Assembly: GCF_000786215.1 (NCBI RefSeq)
Contig: NZ_JROG01000007.1
Span: 186,001-250,000 of the forward strand
Direction: 5' to 3'
Source of the DNA: Sphingomonas sp. 35-24ZXX
GTDB taxonomy: Bacteria; Pseudomonadota; Alphaproteobacteria; Sphingomonadales; Sphingomonadaceae
Length of the DNA stretch: 64,000 bases
Shown here: in pieces, positions 34,016 through 46,832 of the stretch
Layout of the letters: the number at the start of each line of letters is the position of its first letter
How positions within the stretch are numbered: the first letter of the stretch is position 1
Translations under genes and position numbers: made by a program
The notes under the pieces: generated by a model
The model's input: only the letters and a program-made list of their open reading frames with translations
Databases searched by the model: none
Told to the model about the DNA's origin: nothing

Positions 34016-36373
34016 TCAGAACTTGACCGAGATCTCCGCACCATATTGGCGCGGCGCGCCCAGACGGCTGACCTCATCCCCGAAGAAGGCGATGATGTTG
34101 GTCCGATAGAGCGTGTTGGTGAGGTTGCGGCCCCAGAGCGAGAACGTGATGTCGCCATTGCCCGGGGTGAACGAAACGCGGCTGCCAAGCTGGCCATAGC
34201 CGCCTTCGCGCTGCAGATTGTCCGGAGCCCAGAACAGCCGCGCCTGGTGGCTGTAATTGACGTTGAACCGCAGCGCATCCGACCAGTCGCCGATATCGGT
34301 GACGAAATCGGCCGCGACATTCCACTGCGCTTTGGGTGTGCGCTGCAGGAAGTTGCCCGAATTGTTGTTGCCCAGCGAATCGGTGAACGCGATGTACTTG
34401 GTGTCGAGCAACGTCAGCCCGCCCGACAGCGTCAGCCCCGTCGCCACTGCAATCGTCGCTTCGGCCTCGACCCCCTGGATCTTGGCGTCCGCCGCGTTGT
34501 CGGTGATGTTGCACAGGCACGCGGCGGAGGTCTGGGTGACCTGCAGGTTCTTGTACTTCATGTCGAACACCGCGACGTTGAGCCGCAGCCTGCGATCGAA
34601 CAGATCGACCTTGCCGCCCAGTTCGAAGCTGGTCACCGTCTCGGGGTCATAGCTCGAGACGGCAGCAGCCGCGTTGGCCGGATCGTCCTCGAAGCCGCCG
34701 CCCTTGTAGCCGGTCGAGAAGGTGCCATAGAACAGCATGTCGTCATTGGGCTTGAACTCGATCGTCGCCTGCGGCGTGATCTCGCTCCAGCTGTCCGAAT
34801 AGCGCGCGGTGAAGCTCTGCCCTTCGCGGAACGTACCCGCGAGCGGAGTCAGCGCCACCTGGTCGTTGGGATTGAACTTGTCGCCGCCTTCGACCGCGGT
34901 ACCGGTCACGCGGCCCGACTTGCGATCCTTCGAATAGCGGACACCCGCCACCACCCGCAACTGCGGCGAGAAGCGATAGCCGAGCTGGCCGAAGAACGCG
35001 TAGCTCTCGTTGGTGGCGCGATTGTCCCACCGGCTTTCGCCCGACAGCGTGGTCAGCACGGTCAGCGGCACCTCGGCCCAGAACCGGTCGAGCTTGGTCA
35101 CCTTGTCGTGCTGGTAATAGGCGCCGAAAATCCAGTCGAACCCGCGATCCGACTGTTCTTCCGAGACGACACGCAGTTCCTGACTGAACTGGCGGATATT
35201 CTCGTCCTCGTTGACCGGGAAGGTGAACAGCGTCGGCGAGATCACGCCAAAGCCGTTGTCCGGCCCGATGCCGGTCTGGTCATAGACGTTGAACGCATCC
35301 CCCTTGCGATAGCCGGTGATCGACGACAGCGTGCCGAGGCCGCCCAGCCCCTGGTCCATGCGCAACGACAGGCCCCAGGCCTCACGGTTGAGCTGTTGCG
35401 GCGTATCGGCGGTCTCGCCCTTGTAGCGCGGCCATTCGGGCAGGCCTTCGCGCAGCTTGAGCGGGCGTCCGCGGATCACGCCGATCGCAGCGCGCGCCGC
35501 GCTCCACGGGCCGGAGCCTGCGGCCGGGCCATCGATGGCGACCGAATGGAAGCCGTTCGACTTGTCCTTGGTATAGTCGAATACCAGCCGTGCGGTGAAA
35601 TCGCTGTCGTCAGGCTCGACCATCAACTGGCCGCGGAACTGGATGCTGTCGACATCGTCGAGATCGACATCGTGCAGCAGATCCTGGTTGAAGCCGTCAC
35701 GGTTGCGATACTGGAAGCTCAGGCGTCCGGTCAGCGGTCCGCTGATCGTTCCGGTGATATGACCGCGCGCCAGCTTCTCGTTGTAATTGCCGTAGGAGAC
35801 CGCCAGGCTGCCGCCCGTATCGGCTTGCGGGCGGGCGCTGTAAATGCTGATCGCACCGCCGACGACGTTGCGCCCCAGCAGCACGCCCTGCGGCCCGCGA
35901 ACGACCTCGACCCGCTCAATATCGTACATGTCGAAATTGAACAGGCCCGAGCGGCCAACATAGACATCGTCGACGAAGATGCCGATCGACTGGTCCGCCG
36001 AGGGGCTGTCGAGCCGGGTATTGGTGATGCCGCGAATGTTGAATTCCTGGTCGATCGGCGACAGCGCGGTGAAGCTCAGCGATGTCGCCTGCCCGGCGAG
36101 ATCCTCGAAGCTCAGGATGCGGGCAGTTTCGATCGATTCTGCACTGAACGCCGAAATTGCGGCCGACGTATCCTGCACGGTGGAATCGCGCCGCTGCGCG
36201 GTGACGACGATATCGGCAATCTGCGGACCCTGGCTATCCTGCTCGCCCCCGGCCTGCTCTCCGGCATCCTGTGCCGTTGCGGGCGTGGCGACCGCCGCCA
36301 TCAGCGCGACGCCCAGCGCGGTCATCGAAATACGGTTGAATCGGCAACGCGCGACGCAATTGTGCTTTGGCAT
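34016..36373 (-). CDS. TonB-dependent outer-membrane receptor
   Basis: 785 residues. Signal peptide (ISMTALGVALMAAVATPATAQ), TonB box region IADIVVTAQRR, a plug domain with DDVYVGR and VEVVRGPQGVLLGRN, then a 22-strand barrel ending in KF. It takes a substrate across the outer membrane using TonB energy. The ATG at 36373 is preceded by GGGGGAGGAA; a TTG one codon earlier is less likely. The substrate is not known; position between the SDR/NTF2 operon and the lig operon points to an aromatic or terpenoid compound rather than iron. Confidence 0.93.
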   Translation of the reverse strand: MPKHNCVARCRFNRISMTALGVALMAAVATPATAQDAGEQAGGEQDSQGPQIADIVVTAQRRDSTVQDTSAAISAFSAESIETARILSFEDLAGQATSLSFTALSPIDQEFNIRGITNTRLDSPSADQSIGIFVDDVYVGRSGLFNFDMYDIERVEVVRGPQGVLLGRNVVGGAISIYSARPQADTGGSLAVSYGNYNEKLARGHITGTISGPLTGRLSFQYRNRDGFNQDLLHDVDLDDVDSIQFRGQLMVEPDDSDFTARLVFDYTKDKSNGFHSVAIDGPAAGSGPWSAARAAIGVIRGRPLKLREGLPEWPRYKGETADTPQQLNREAWGLSLRMDQGLGGLGTLSSITGYRKGDAFNVYDQTGIGPDNGFGVISPTLFTFPVNEDENIRQFSQELRVVSEEQSDRGFDWIFGAYYQHDKVTKLDRFWAEVPLTVLTTLSGESRWDNRATNESYAFFGQLGYRFSPQLRVVAGVRYSKDRKSGRVTGTAVEGGDKFNPNDQVALTPLAGTFREGQSFTARYSDSWSEITPQATIEFKPNDDMLFYGTFSTGYKGGGFEDDPANAAAAVSSYDPETVTSFELGGKVDLFDRRLRLNVAVFDMKYKNLQVTQTSAACLCNITDNAADAKIQGVEAEATIAVATGLTLSGGLTLLDTKYIAFTDSLGNNNSGNFLQRTPKAQWNVAADFVTDIGDWSDALRFNVNYSHQARLFWAPDNLQREGGYGQLGSRVSFTPGNGDITFSLWGRNLTNTLYRTNIIAFFGDEVSRLGAPRQYGAEISVKF

Positions 36374-36422
36374 CAATCAGTTCCTCCCCCTCATCGCCAG
36401 CGCTTGTCGCCGGTCACTTGCA

Positions 36423-36451
36423 ATACTAGACCTAACTCAAAGGTTCGTCAA
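36423..36451 (-). promoter_or_regulatory. Predicted sigma-70 promoter of the TonB-receptor gene
   Basis: On the minus strand, TTGACG (36451-36446) and TAGTAT (36428-36423) with a 17-base spacer; transcription would start about 40 bases ahead of the ATG. The rest of the 170-base gap to pobA shows nothing else. Confidence 0.55.
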
Positions 36452-36543
36452 TGCAAGTTACTGCCCTCGGTTCGGGGGCAGTTGAGAGGGACCAAGCGCG
36501 AGCGCCCGATGCCGTAAAGGAAAATCAGAGTCGGCCGGCCGCC

Positions 36544-37718
36544 TTACACCGGCAGACCGACATAGTTCTCCGCAATTGCGGTCTGCATCGCGGGCGAACG
36601 CGACAGATAATCGAGCTCTGCGATCTGCATCCGCCGCTCGAACGGCCCCTGCTCGGGGAAGCTGTGCATCAGCTTGGTGAGCGACCAGCTGAAGCGTTCG
36701 GCCTTCCAGATTCGCGACAGCGCCTTGGCCTGATAGCCCAGCATCGCCTGCTCATCCTGCCGCCGGTAGAATCCGATGATCGCATCGGAAAGATAGTGCA
36801 CGTCGGATGCCGCAAGGTTGAGGCCCTTGGCGCCGGTGGGCGGCACGATATGCGCCGAATCACCTGCCAGGAACAGACGGCCATGGCGCATCGTCTCGAA
36901 CACATAGGATCGGAGCGGCGCGATCGACATTTCGAGCGCCGGGCCGCGCGTCACGCCATGCTTGGAAATGCCGTTGAACCGCTCTTCCAGCTCGTCCCAC
37001 AGCCGGTCTTCGGGCCAGTTCTCGATACGCTCCGTCAAAGGCACCTGAATGTAATAGCGGCTGCGCGTGGTCGACCGCATCGAGGCCAGCGCGAAACCGC
37101 GCGGGCCATTGGCATAGATCAGCTCGTCGTGGCAGGGCGGCACATCGGCCAGAATGCCCAGCCAGCCGAACGGATATTCGTGGATGTATTCGCGCGCCAG
37201 ATGCGCCGGGATCGCGCGGCGCGAAGGGCCGTGAAAGCCGTCGCAGCCCGCGATCAGATCGCACTGCAGCGTGTGCGCCACGCCGTCCTTGGTGTAGGTC
37301 ACGCTGGGCTGGTCGCTGTCGACATCGTGCAGCGCCAGGTCTTCGGCTTCGAACACGATCTCGAGCTCGCGCTGCGGCGCAGCGGCGATCAGGTCGCGGG
37401 TCAGCTCGGTCTGCCCATAGACCACCACGGTCTTGCCGGTGAGAGCCTTGATGTCGATGCGCACCAGCATGTCGCCATCGGCCAGGTTGAAACCGTCCTC
37501 GACCATGGCCTCGCGGTTCATCCGCTCGTCCAGCCCCAACCGGTGCATCAGATCGGTGGTCACCGTCTCCAGCACGCCCGCGCGGATGCGGCTTTCGACA
37601 CGTTCGCGGGTCTGGCGTTCCAGGACCACGCAACCGATGCCCTCGGCCTTGAGCAGATGACCGAGCAACAGCCCGGCGGGGCCCGATCCGATAATCGCGA
37701 CCTGGGTGCGGCGCGCGC

Positions 37719-37722
<4 letters not shown>
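36544..37722 (-). CDS. pobA: 4-hydroxybenzoate 3-monooxygenase
   Basis: 392 residues from the ATG at 37722, the length of PobA. FAD is bound by IIGSGPAGLLLGHLL at the N-terminus and by LFLAGDSAHIVPPTGAKGLNLA near residue 285; the linker DLIAGCDGFHGPSR carries the DG motif. It hydroxylates 4-hydroxybenzoate to protocatechuate using NADPH and O2. The stop of ligC overlaps its start by four bases, so it is the last gene of the lig minus-strand operon, feeding the ring-cleavage enzymes encoded just upstream. Confidence 0.95.
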
Positions 37723-39902
<2,180 letters not shown>

Positions 39903-39906
<4 letters not shown>

Positions 39907-40928
39907 AGGCCGCGCTCCTTGAGTTGCGCGTCCAACCGCGGAAAGACGCGGCGGGCATTGCCCTCGAAGATCATGTGCCGCTCGGCATCGCTGATCTCCA
40001 GCGCGTCGACATAGCGCTTGGTATCGTCGAAATAATGGCCGGTGGTGGGGTCGATGCCGCGCACCGCGCCGACCATCTCGCTGCCGAACAGGATGTTCTT
40101 GTTGTCGATCACATCGGCGAGCAGATCGATCCCTGGCTGGTGATAGACGCAGGTATCGAAGAAGATGTTGTTCATCAGATGGGTATCGAGCGCAGGCTTC
40201 TTGAGCATGTCGGCCAGGCCGCGATAGCGCCCCCAATGATAGGGCACCGCACCGCCGCCATGCGGGATGATGAAGCGCAGCGTCGGAAAATCGGCGAACA
40301 GGTCGCCCTCAAGCAGCTGCATGAAGGCGATGGTGTCGGCCGCGATATAATAGCCGCCGGTGGCGTGCATCGCCGGGTTGCAGCTACCCGACACGTGGAT
40401 CATCGCAGGAACGTCGAGTTCGACCATCTTTTCGTAGAACGGGTACCAGAAGCGGTCAGTCAGCGGGGGATGCTCGAAGCGACCACCGCCCGGATCGGGA
40501 TTGAGGTTGCAGCCGATAAAGCCGAGTTCGGTGACGCAGCGCTCGAGCTCCTCGATCGAACCCTGCATATCGGCCTTCGGGCTTTGCGGCAGCATGCACA
40601 CGCCGGCGAACACATCCGGAAACAGGCCGACGACGCGTGCGATCAGATCGTTGCAGCGCCGCGCCCATTCGCGCGCTACCGCCTCGTCGCCGACATGCGG
40701 TGCCATCGCCGATGCGCGCGGCGAAAAGATGGTGAGGTCCGCGCCGCGCTCCCTGATCAGCCGCAGCTGGTTGGCTTCGATCGTCTCGCGGATTTCGTCG
40801 TCGGAAATCTCGGGGTACGGCGGGCATGGCGTACCCGCCTTGAACGCGGCCTTCTGCTCCTCGCGCCAGGCGTCATGCGCCTTGGGCAGGACCGTGTAAT
40901 GGCCGTGGCAATCGATGATCAAAGTCAT
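39903..40928 (-). CDS. ligJ: 4-oxalomesaconate hydratase (amidohydrolase family)
   Basis: 341 residues, the same length as I recall for LigJ of Sphingobium SYK-6. Amidohydrolase_2 fold: metal-binding IDCHGHY at the N-terminus, IHVSGSC around residue 177 and IIPHGGGAVPYHWGR near 215. It hydrates 4-oxalomesaconate to 4-carboxy-4-hydroxy-2-oxoadipate. Its start overlaps the stop of the DUF1932 gene by four bases. Confidence 0.92.
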
Positions 40929-41788
40929 GCGGTTCTCGCAGGTTCGGGGGTTTGAATCGCGGCCAGCTTGGCCTCCAGGCCTTCGGGCGGGACAAGGCCC
41001 AGCGTACCGATCGCGCGCTGACGCTCGATCGTGCCGCGCGTCATCACCGGGTCGACGCCCAGATCGGAAAGCGTCACGGCAACCTCTTCCATCTCGGCAG
41101 CGCGGCGCAGGCCATGCGCCATCATCCGATCAAGATTGTAATCGAACCGTTCGCCCCAGCCCTGCGGCTTCCAGCTGGCATCGAGCGAGGCGATCACCGC
41201 ATCGCTGACTCCTGCCCGCTCGGCTGCCAGCGCGCATTCGGTGGTCAGCGCCTCGAGACCCTTGACCATGACCGAACGGATCATCTTGATCGCCGAGGCA
41301 TCGCCGACGTTGGCTCCCGCCACCGACACATGGCCAAAGCCCAGCGTTTGCAAGACTTGCGCAGCCTCGCTGGCATGGGGCCCCGCGACCAGCAGCGGCA
41401 CGCCCAGACGCTGGGGCAGCACCGGCGCCATCACCGCGACATCGGCATAACGCCCGCCCGCGGCCTCGATGAGTTCGGCCGCTTGCCGCTTGGAGCCGGG
41501 CGAGACGCTGTTCATGTCGAGCCAGAGCGCACCGGCGGGCAGCAACGGCGCATAATCGCGCGCCGCCGCCACGGCCTTATCCGCGGTGACCAGGCTCAGG
41601 ACGGTGTCCGCCTGCGCCAGTGCCTCTGCTGGATCGTCGGAGCCCTGCACCCCGCCTGCCGCAAAGGCAGCAAGCATGTCGGCGCGCTTTGCTTCATCGT
41701 GCGCCTTGACGTCGTAGGCGCGTGCACCTGCCGAGGCAAAGGCGCGCCCTGCCTCTCCAAAGCCGATAAAGGTGACGTTGCTGGTCAT
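40925..41788 (-). CDS. NAD(P)-dependent dehydrogenase with DUF1932 domain
   Basis: 287 residues. N-terminal Rossmann domain of the 6-phosphogluconate/3-hydroxyisobutyrate dehydrogenase type (FIGFGEAGRAFASAG; LWLDMNSVSPGSKR) and a C-terminal DUF1932 helical domain (SAIKMIRSVMVKGLEAL; MTRGTIERQRAIG). It is the first gene of the lig minus-strand operon, but no step of the known protocatechuate 4,5-cleavage pathway needs it. It may act on a side product such as an aldehyde or 2-oxo acid from the ring-cleavage branch. Upstream is a sequence shared with the ligK promoter. Confidence 0.85.
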   Translation of the reverse strand: MTSNVTFIGFGEAGRAFASAGARAYDVKAHDEAKRADMLAAFAAGGVQGSDDPAEALAQADTVLSLVTADKAVAAARDYAPLLPAGALWLDMNSVSPGSKRQAAELIEAAGGRYADVAVMAPVLPQRLGVPLLVAGPHASEAAQVLQTLGFGHVSVAGANVGDASAIKMIRSVMVKGLEALTTECALAAERAGVSDAVIASLDASWKPQGWGERFDYNLDRMMAHGLRRAAEMEEVAVTLSDLGVDPVMTRGTIERQRAIGTLGLVPPEGLEAKLAAIQTPEPARTA

Positions 41789-41821
41789 GCCGGTGGCCTA
41801 GGCGAGGAGCGCGACCCACCA

Positions 41822-41849
41822 CCAATCCAATTGCACGGCTTCCTATTGG
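41822..41849. promoter_or_regulatory. Possible LigR-binding site upstream of the minus-strand lig operon
   Basis: CCAATCCAA at 41822-41830 is the exact complement of TTGGATTGG at 43089-43097 before ligK. An arm ATTGG at 41845-41849 completes CCAAT-N13-ATTGG. The site overlaps the 3' end of ligR and ends 34 bases ahead of the operon start. Confidence 0.45.
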
Positions 41850-43048
41850 TTTTCCTGAAGTCTGGTTTCCACAGAGGCCTGTTGCAGCAATTCGACCAGC
41901 CGCTGCTGCGCGGTCGTCGGTCGCCATCCGCGCCGCGTGGTCAGCCCGATGGTGCGCACACTGCCCGGCAGGTCCAGATCGATCCGCACCAGCATCTCGG
42001 CATCCATCTCGACCGAAATCTGGTCGGGCGACAGCAAGGTCAGCAGGTCGCTCTGCGTCACCAGCCCGCGGATCACCATCACCGACCCGCATTCGACCGG
42101 CACCGGTGGCGGGTCGCCTGCGAACAGCGCCTGCCAGTGCGCGCGCAGCGGCGTGCCCTGCGGCCCCACCACCCAGGATTGCGCCTGCAGTTCTTCCAGC
42201 TGCACCGGCCTGCCCGCGAGCGGATGCCCCTTGCGCCCGAACACCGCCAGCCGGTCGGTGAACAGCGGAACCTGCTCGACCTCGGATGGCGGCTCGTCGC
42301 GCAGCGCACCGATCATCAGATCGATGACCCCGTCGAGCAGCGGATCGACCAGTTCGCGCCACGACCCTTCGACCACATCGACGACGGTGCCGGGGCAATC
42401 ACGCAGGAAATGCGCGATCGCGCGCGGCACCACCAAGGCGCGGCTGAGCGGCATCGCACCGATGGCGATGCGCGTCGCGGGATGGGTCTCGCCCAGTGCC
42501 TCGGCAATCCCTGCGGCAATTTCGCCTGCCGCCAGCCGCACCCCGCGTGCCATCGCTCGGCCCGCCGGAGTCAGCGCCATGCCGCGCCCGCGTCGCTCGG
42601 CCAGCACCTGCCCGCTGATCTGCTCGAGCTCGCGCACCGCGCGATGGATTCCCGGCTGCGACAGCCCGCTCGCCGCTGCGGCCCCGGCAAAGCCTTGCGC
42701 ATCGGCGAAATAGAGAAAGGCCTGGAGCTGGGTCGCGGTCATCAGCTGCTCGGGCCGGGAAAAGCCGCGCGCCGCACCCCGGCCAGGGCGCCGCACGGCA
42801 GCCGCCAGATGGACGAACGCCCGATCCACCCGTTCGGCCAGCGCAGTCCCCGCCAGCGTCGGATCGACCCCGCCCGAATGACGATCGAACAAGAGCACGC
42901 CCAGCTGCCGTTCCAGCTTGGCCAGCCCCTGGGTCAGCGCGGGCTGCGACAGCCCCGCCGTCTCCGCCGCACGGTTGAGGCTGCGCAGCGCGACGACGCT
43001 GACAAGCGCGCGCAAATGGCGCAAGTTGAGATCGAACGGTTGAATCAT
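41843..43048 (-). CDS. ligR: LysR-type regulator with two N-terminal HTH domains (LigR-like)
   Basis: 401 residues; LysR proteins are usually near 300. Two LysR-type helix-turn-helix domains follow each other: residues 8-67 ([37 protein letters not shown]) and 103-160 ([36 protein letters not shown]), then an effector-binding domain (from about 175). It lies divergent to ligK and convergent in position with the ligJABC operon, as the known activator LigR does, so control of both operons by pathway intermediates is expected. The symbol is assigned by context. The start at 43048 was preferred to the upstream in-frame ATG at 43147. Confidence 0.85.
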   Translation of the reverse strand: MIQPFDLNLRHLRALVSVVALRSLNRAAETAGLSQPALTQGLAKLERQLGVLLFDRHSGGVDPTLAGTALAERVDRAFVHLAAAVRRPGRGAARGFSRPEQLMTATQLQAFLYFADAQGFAGAAAASGLSQPGIHRAVRELEQISGQVLAERRGRGMALTPAGRAMARGVRLAAGEIAAGIAEALGETHPATRIAIGAMPLSRALVVPRAIAHFLRDCPGTVVDVVEGSWRELVDPLLDGVIDLMIGALRDEPPSEVEQVPLFTDRLAVFGRKGHPLAGRPVQLEELQAQSWVVGPQGTPLRAHWQALFAGDPPPVPVECGSVMVIRGLVTQSDLLTLLSPDQISVEMDAEMLVRIDLDLPGSVRTIGLTTRRGWRPTTAQQRLVELLQQASVETRLQENQ

Positions 43049-43054
43049 CGTATC

Positions 43055-43097
43055 AAGACATAGCAAAATCTTATTGCCCGTCCACAAGTTGGATTGG
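43055..43097. promoter_or_regulatory. ligR-ligK intergenic operator candidates
   Basis: AAGACATAGCAAAATCTT (43055-43072) contains the inverted arms AAGA-N10-TCTT, spacing that fits a LysR-type site and that would overlap the ligR start. TTGGATTGG (43089-43097) is shared with the region upstream of the minus-strand lig operon. Together they suggest self-control of ligR and activation of ligK. Confidence 0.4.
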
Positions 43098-43145
43098 CGA
43101 AAGGACCCTGGCGGGGGCCACGGCAGGGCAGCAAGGAGCTTTGAC

Positions 43146-43817
43146 ATGGCAATCGTGGTTCAGAATATCGCCCGTACCGATCTCACCGTGGTGGATGGCC
43201 TCGGCGCGGCGGGCGTTGCCACCGTGCACGAGGCACAGGGCCGCATCGGCCTGCTCGCGCATCATATGCGGCCGATCTATGCGGGCGCGCGGATCGCGGG
43301 CAATGCGGTCACCATCTCCGCGCCTCCCGGCGACAACTGGATGATCCATGTCGCGATCGAGCAACTGCAGCCGGGCGACATTCTGGTGCTCGCCCCCACC
43401 AGCCCGTGCGTCGACGGCTATTTCGGCGACTTGCTCGCAACCAGCGCAATGGCGCGCGGCTGCCGTGGCCTCGTTATCGACGCCGGCGTGCGCGACGTGC
43501 GTGACCTGACGCAGATGGGCTTTCCCGTCTGGTCGAAGGCGGTATTTGCGCAAGGCACCGTCAAGAACACGCTGGGCAGCGTCAACGTACCGATCGTCTG
43601 CGCGGGCGCGGCGATCGAACCGGGTGATGTCATCGTCGCCGATGATGATGGCGTGTGCGTGGTCAAGCGCACCGATGCCGCTGCAGTACTCGAAAAGGCG
43701 CAGGCGCGTGAGGCTGCCGAAGAGGCCAAGCGGCAGCGGCTGGCAGCGGGCGAACTGGGCCTCGACATCTACAACATGCGCCCGCGCCTTGAAGAGATGG
43801 GCTTGAAATATGTCTGA
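43146..43817 (+). CDS. ligK: 4-carboxy-4-hydroxy-2-oxoadipate aldolase / oxaloacetate decarboxylase
   Basis: 223 residues, HMG/CHA aldolase (RraA-like) fold, with [23 protein letters not shown] (metal-binding region) and [14 protein letters not shown]. It splits the pathway's last intermediate to pyruvate and oxaloacetate. ATG at 43146 follows AAGGAGCTTTT. First gene of the plus-strand lig operon, followed by a palindromic element and then ligU. Confidence 0.93.
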   Translation: MAIVVQNIARTDLTVVDGLGAAGVATVHEAQGRIGLLAHHMRPIYAGARIAGNAVTISAPPGDNWMIHVAIEQLQPGDILVLAPTSPCVDGYFGDLLATSAMARGCRGLVIDAGVRDVRDLTQMGFPVWSKAVFAQGTVKNTLGSVNVPIVCAGAAIEPGDVIVADDDGVCVVKRTDAAAVLEKAQAREAAEEAKRQRLAAGELGLDIYNMRPRLEEMGLKYV

Positions 43818-43828
43818 TCGAAACGCTT

Positions 43829-43917
43829 CCCTCCCCTTCAGGGGAGGGGCTGGGGGTGGGTCCGCCGGATTGCGCGCCCAGTCCCCCACCCCAACCCCTC
43901 CCCTAAAGGGGAGGGGC
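43829..43917. repeat. Palindromic intergenic element within the ligK-ligU gap
   Basis: Two GC-rich arms face each other: left 43829-43860 (CCTCCCCTTCAGGGGAGGGG followed by a GGGGGTGGG run) and right 43882-43917 (CCCCCACCCC followed by CCCTCCCCTAAAGGGGAGGGG). Each arm is also a small hairpin by itself, and the arms can pair to form a long cruciform or RNA stem. I have seen this kind of mobile palindrome in alphaproteobacterial intergenic DNA. Only one copy is in this window. The right arm's GGGGAGGGG lies 3 bases before the ligU ATG. Confidence 0.85.
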
Positions 43918-43919
43918 TC

Positions 43920-45856
<1,937 letters not shown>

Positions 45857-45863
45857 TCGCCGG

Positions 45864-46832
45864 TCAGAACCGGTCGAGGTCGTTCGCCAGCGTCACCGGC
45901 CCCTGAAAATGGCTGCGGATCTGAGCGACATAGCCCTTGGTCCGTTCCGGATCGGGCGTGCCGGCCGCAAAATGGGTGATCGCGAGCGCCTTGACCCCAG
46001 CCCTGGCCGCGAGCTGCCCCACGGCGTCCGGGGTCAGGTGATGGGTCGAGAGATGCTGTTCGAGCTGGCGCTCCGCCTCCGGCGGCATGTCGGGAGAATT
46101 GCGCGCGACATTGGCCATCGTCCCGCCCATGTCGATCATCTCGCTGACCAGCAGATCCGCGCCCTTGGCCAGCGTTTCGACCGCTGCGCTCGGCCCGGTA
46201 TCGCCGGTATAGACGATCGAGCGCCCCGGCAGGTCGAAGCGGAAGCTCAGCGACTTGTAGTTGCGGTCTTCGGCGCTGCCCGGTGCGAAGTCGTAGTGCG
46301 AGTTCTGCGCGGCGGTGACCGTCATGCCATCGACCGTCAGCCGCTCGCCATCGCCCAGTTCGATGACCCGCACCGTATCGGCGGGCGGCGCCCAGGGCTG
46401 GCCGGGAATGCCATAGCCGACGCGCGCTGCCGGCTGCATCGATGCGACCATGCCCGCGACGAGCTCGCGGGTGCCCGGCGGGCCGTAGACGGTGATCGGA
46501 TCGCGCTGGTTGGTCTGATTGCGCAGCGCAAGCACAGCGGAAAGCCCGCCCGTGTGGTCGGCATGCAGGTGGCTGATGAAGACCGCGCGCACACGCGGCA
46601 GCAATATGCCCGCCCGCGCCAGCTGCTGCACCGTGCCGTCCCCTGCATCGACCAGATAGACCTTGCCCTGATGCACCAAAGCATTGGCAGGTTGCGACCG
46701 GTCGGCCGACGGCACCGGCCCGCCCATCGTGCCCAATGTGATGAAGCCATCTCCCTGGGGCGATGGTTGCGCCACAGCCGGTGCAGCGGCCAGCAAGATC
46801 GCCAGCACCGGCACGATGACGCCCCCCGCCAT
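45864..46832 (-). CDS. Exported metallo-beta-lactamase-fold hydrolase
   Basis: 322 residues. A signal peptide (GGVIVPVLAILLAAAPAVAQ) and the zinc motif SHLHADHTGG around residue 92 place it as a periplasmic metallo-hydrolase; further ligands are NSHYDF and YTGDTGPS. Related enzymes hydrolyse arylsulfates, lactones or esters. Its ATG shares a base with the stop of the upstream TonB-receptor gene (TGATG), so the two are translationally coupled. A natural reading is import by the receptor followed by periplasmic hydrolysis. Confidence 0.88.
   Translation of the reverse strand: MAGGVIVPVLAILLAAAPAVAQPSPQGDGFITLGTMGGPVPSADRSQPANALVHQGKVYLVDAGDGTVQQLARAGILLPRVRAVFISHLHADHTGGLSAVLALRNQTNQRDPITVYGPPGTRELVAGMVASMQPAARVGYGIPGQPWAPPADTVRVIELGDGERLTVDGMTVTAAQNSHYDFAPGSAEDRNYKSLSFRFDLPGRSIVYTGDTGPSAAVETLAKGADLLVSEMIDMGGTMANVARNSPDMPPEAERQLEQHLSTHHLTPDAVGQLAARAGVKALAITHFAAGTPDPERTKGYVAQIRSHFQGPVTLANDLDRF

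Noticed and set aside
34046-36517. Plus-strand frame of about 823 codons opposite the TonB-receptor gene
   Set aside because: The receptor on the minus strand has signal peptide, TonB box, plug and barrel; the antisense frame has no family features.
40952-43063. Plus-strand frame of about 703 codons across the DUF1932 and ligR genes
   Set aside because: It spans two well supported genes on the other strand and the gap between them, with histidine/arginine-rich composition.
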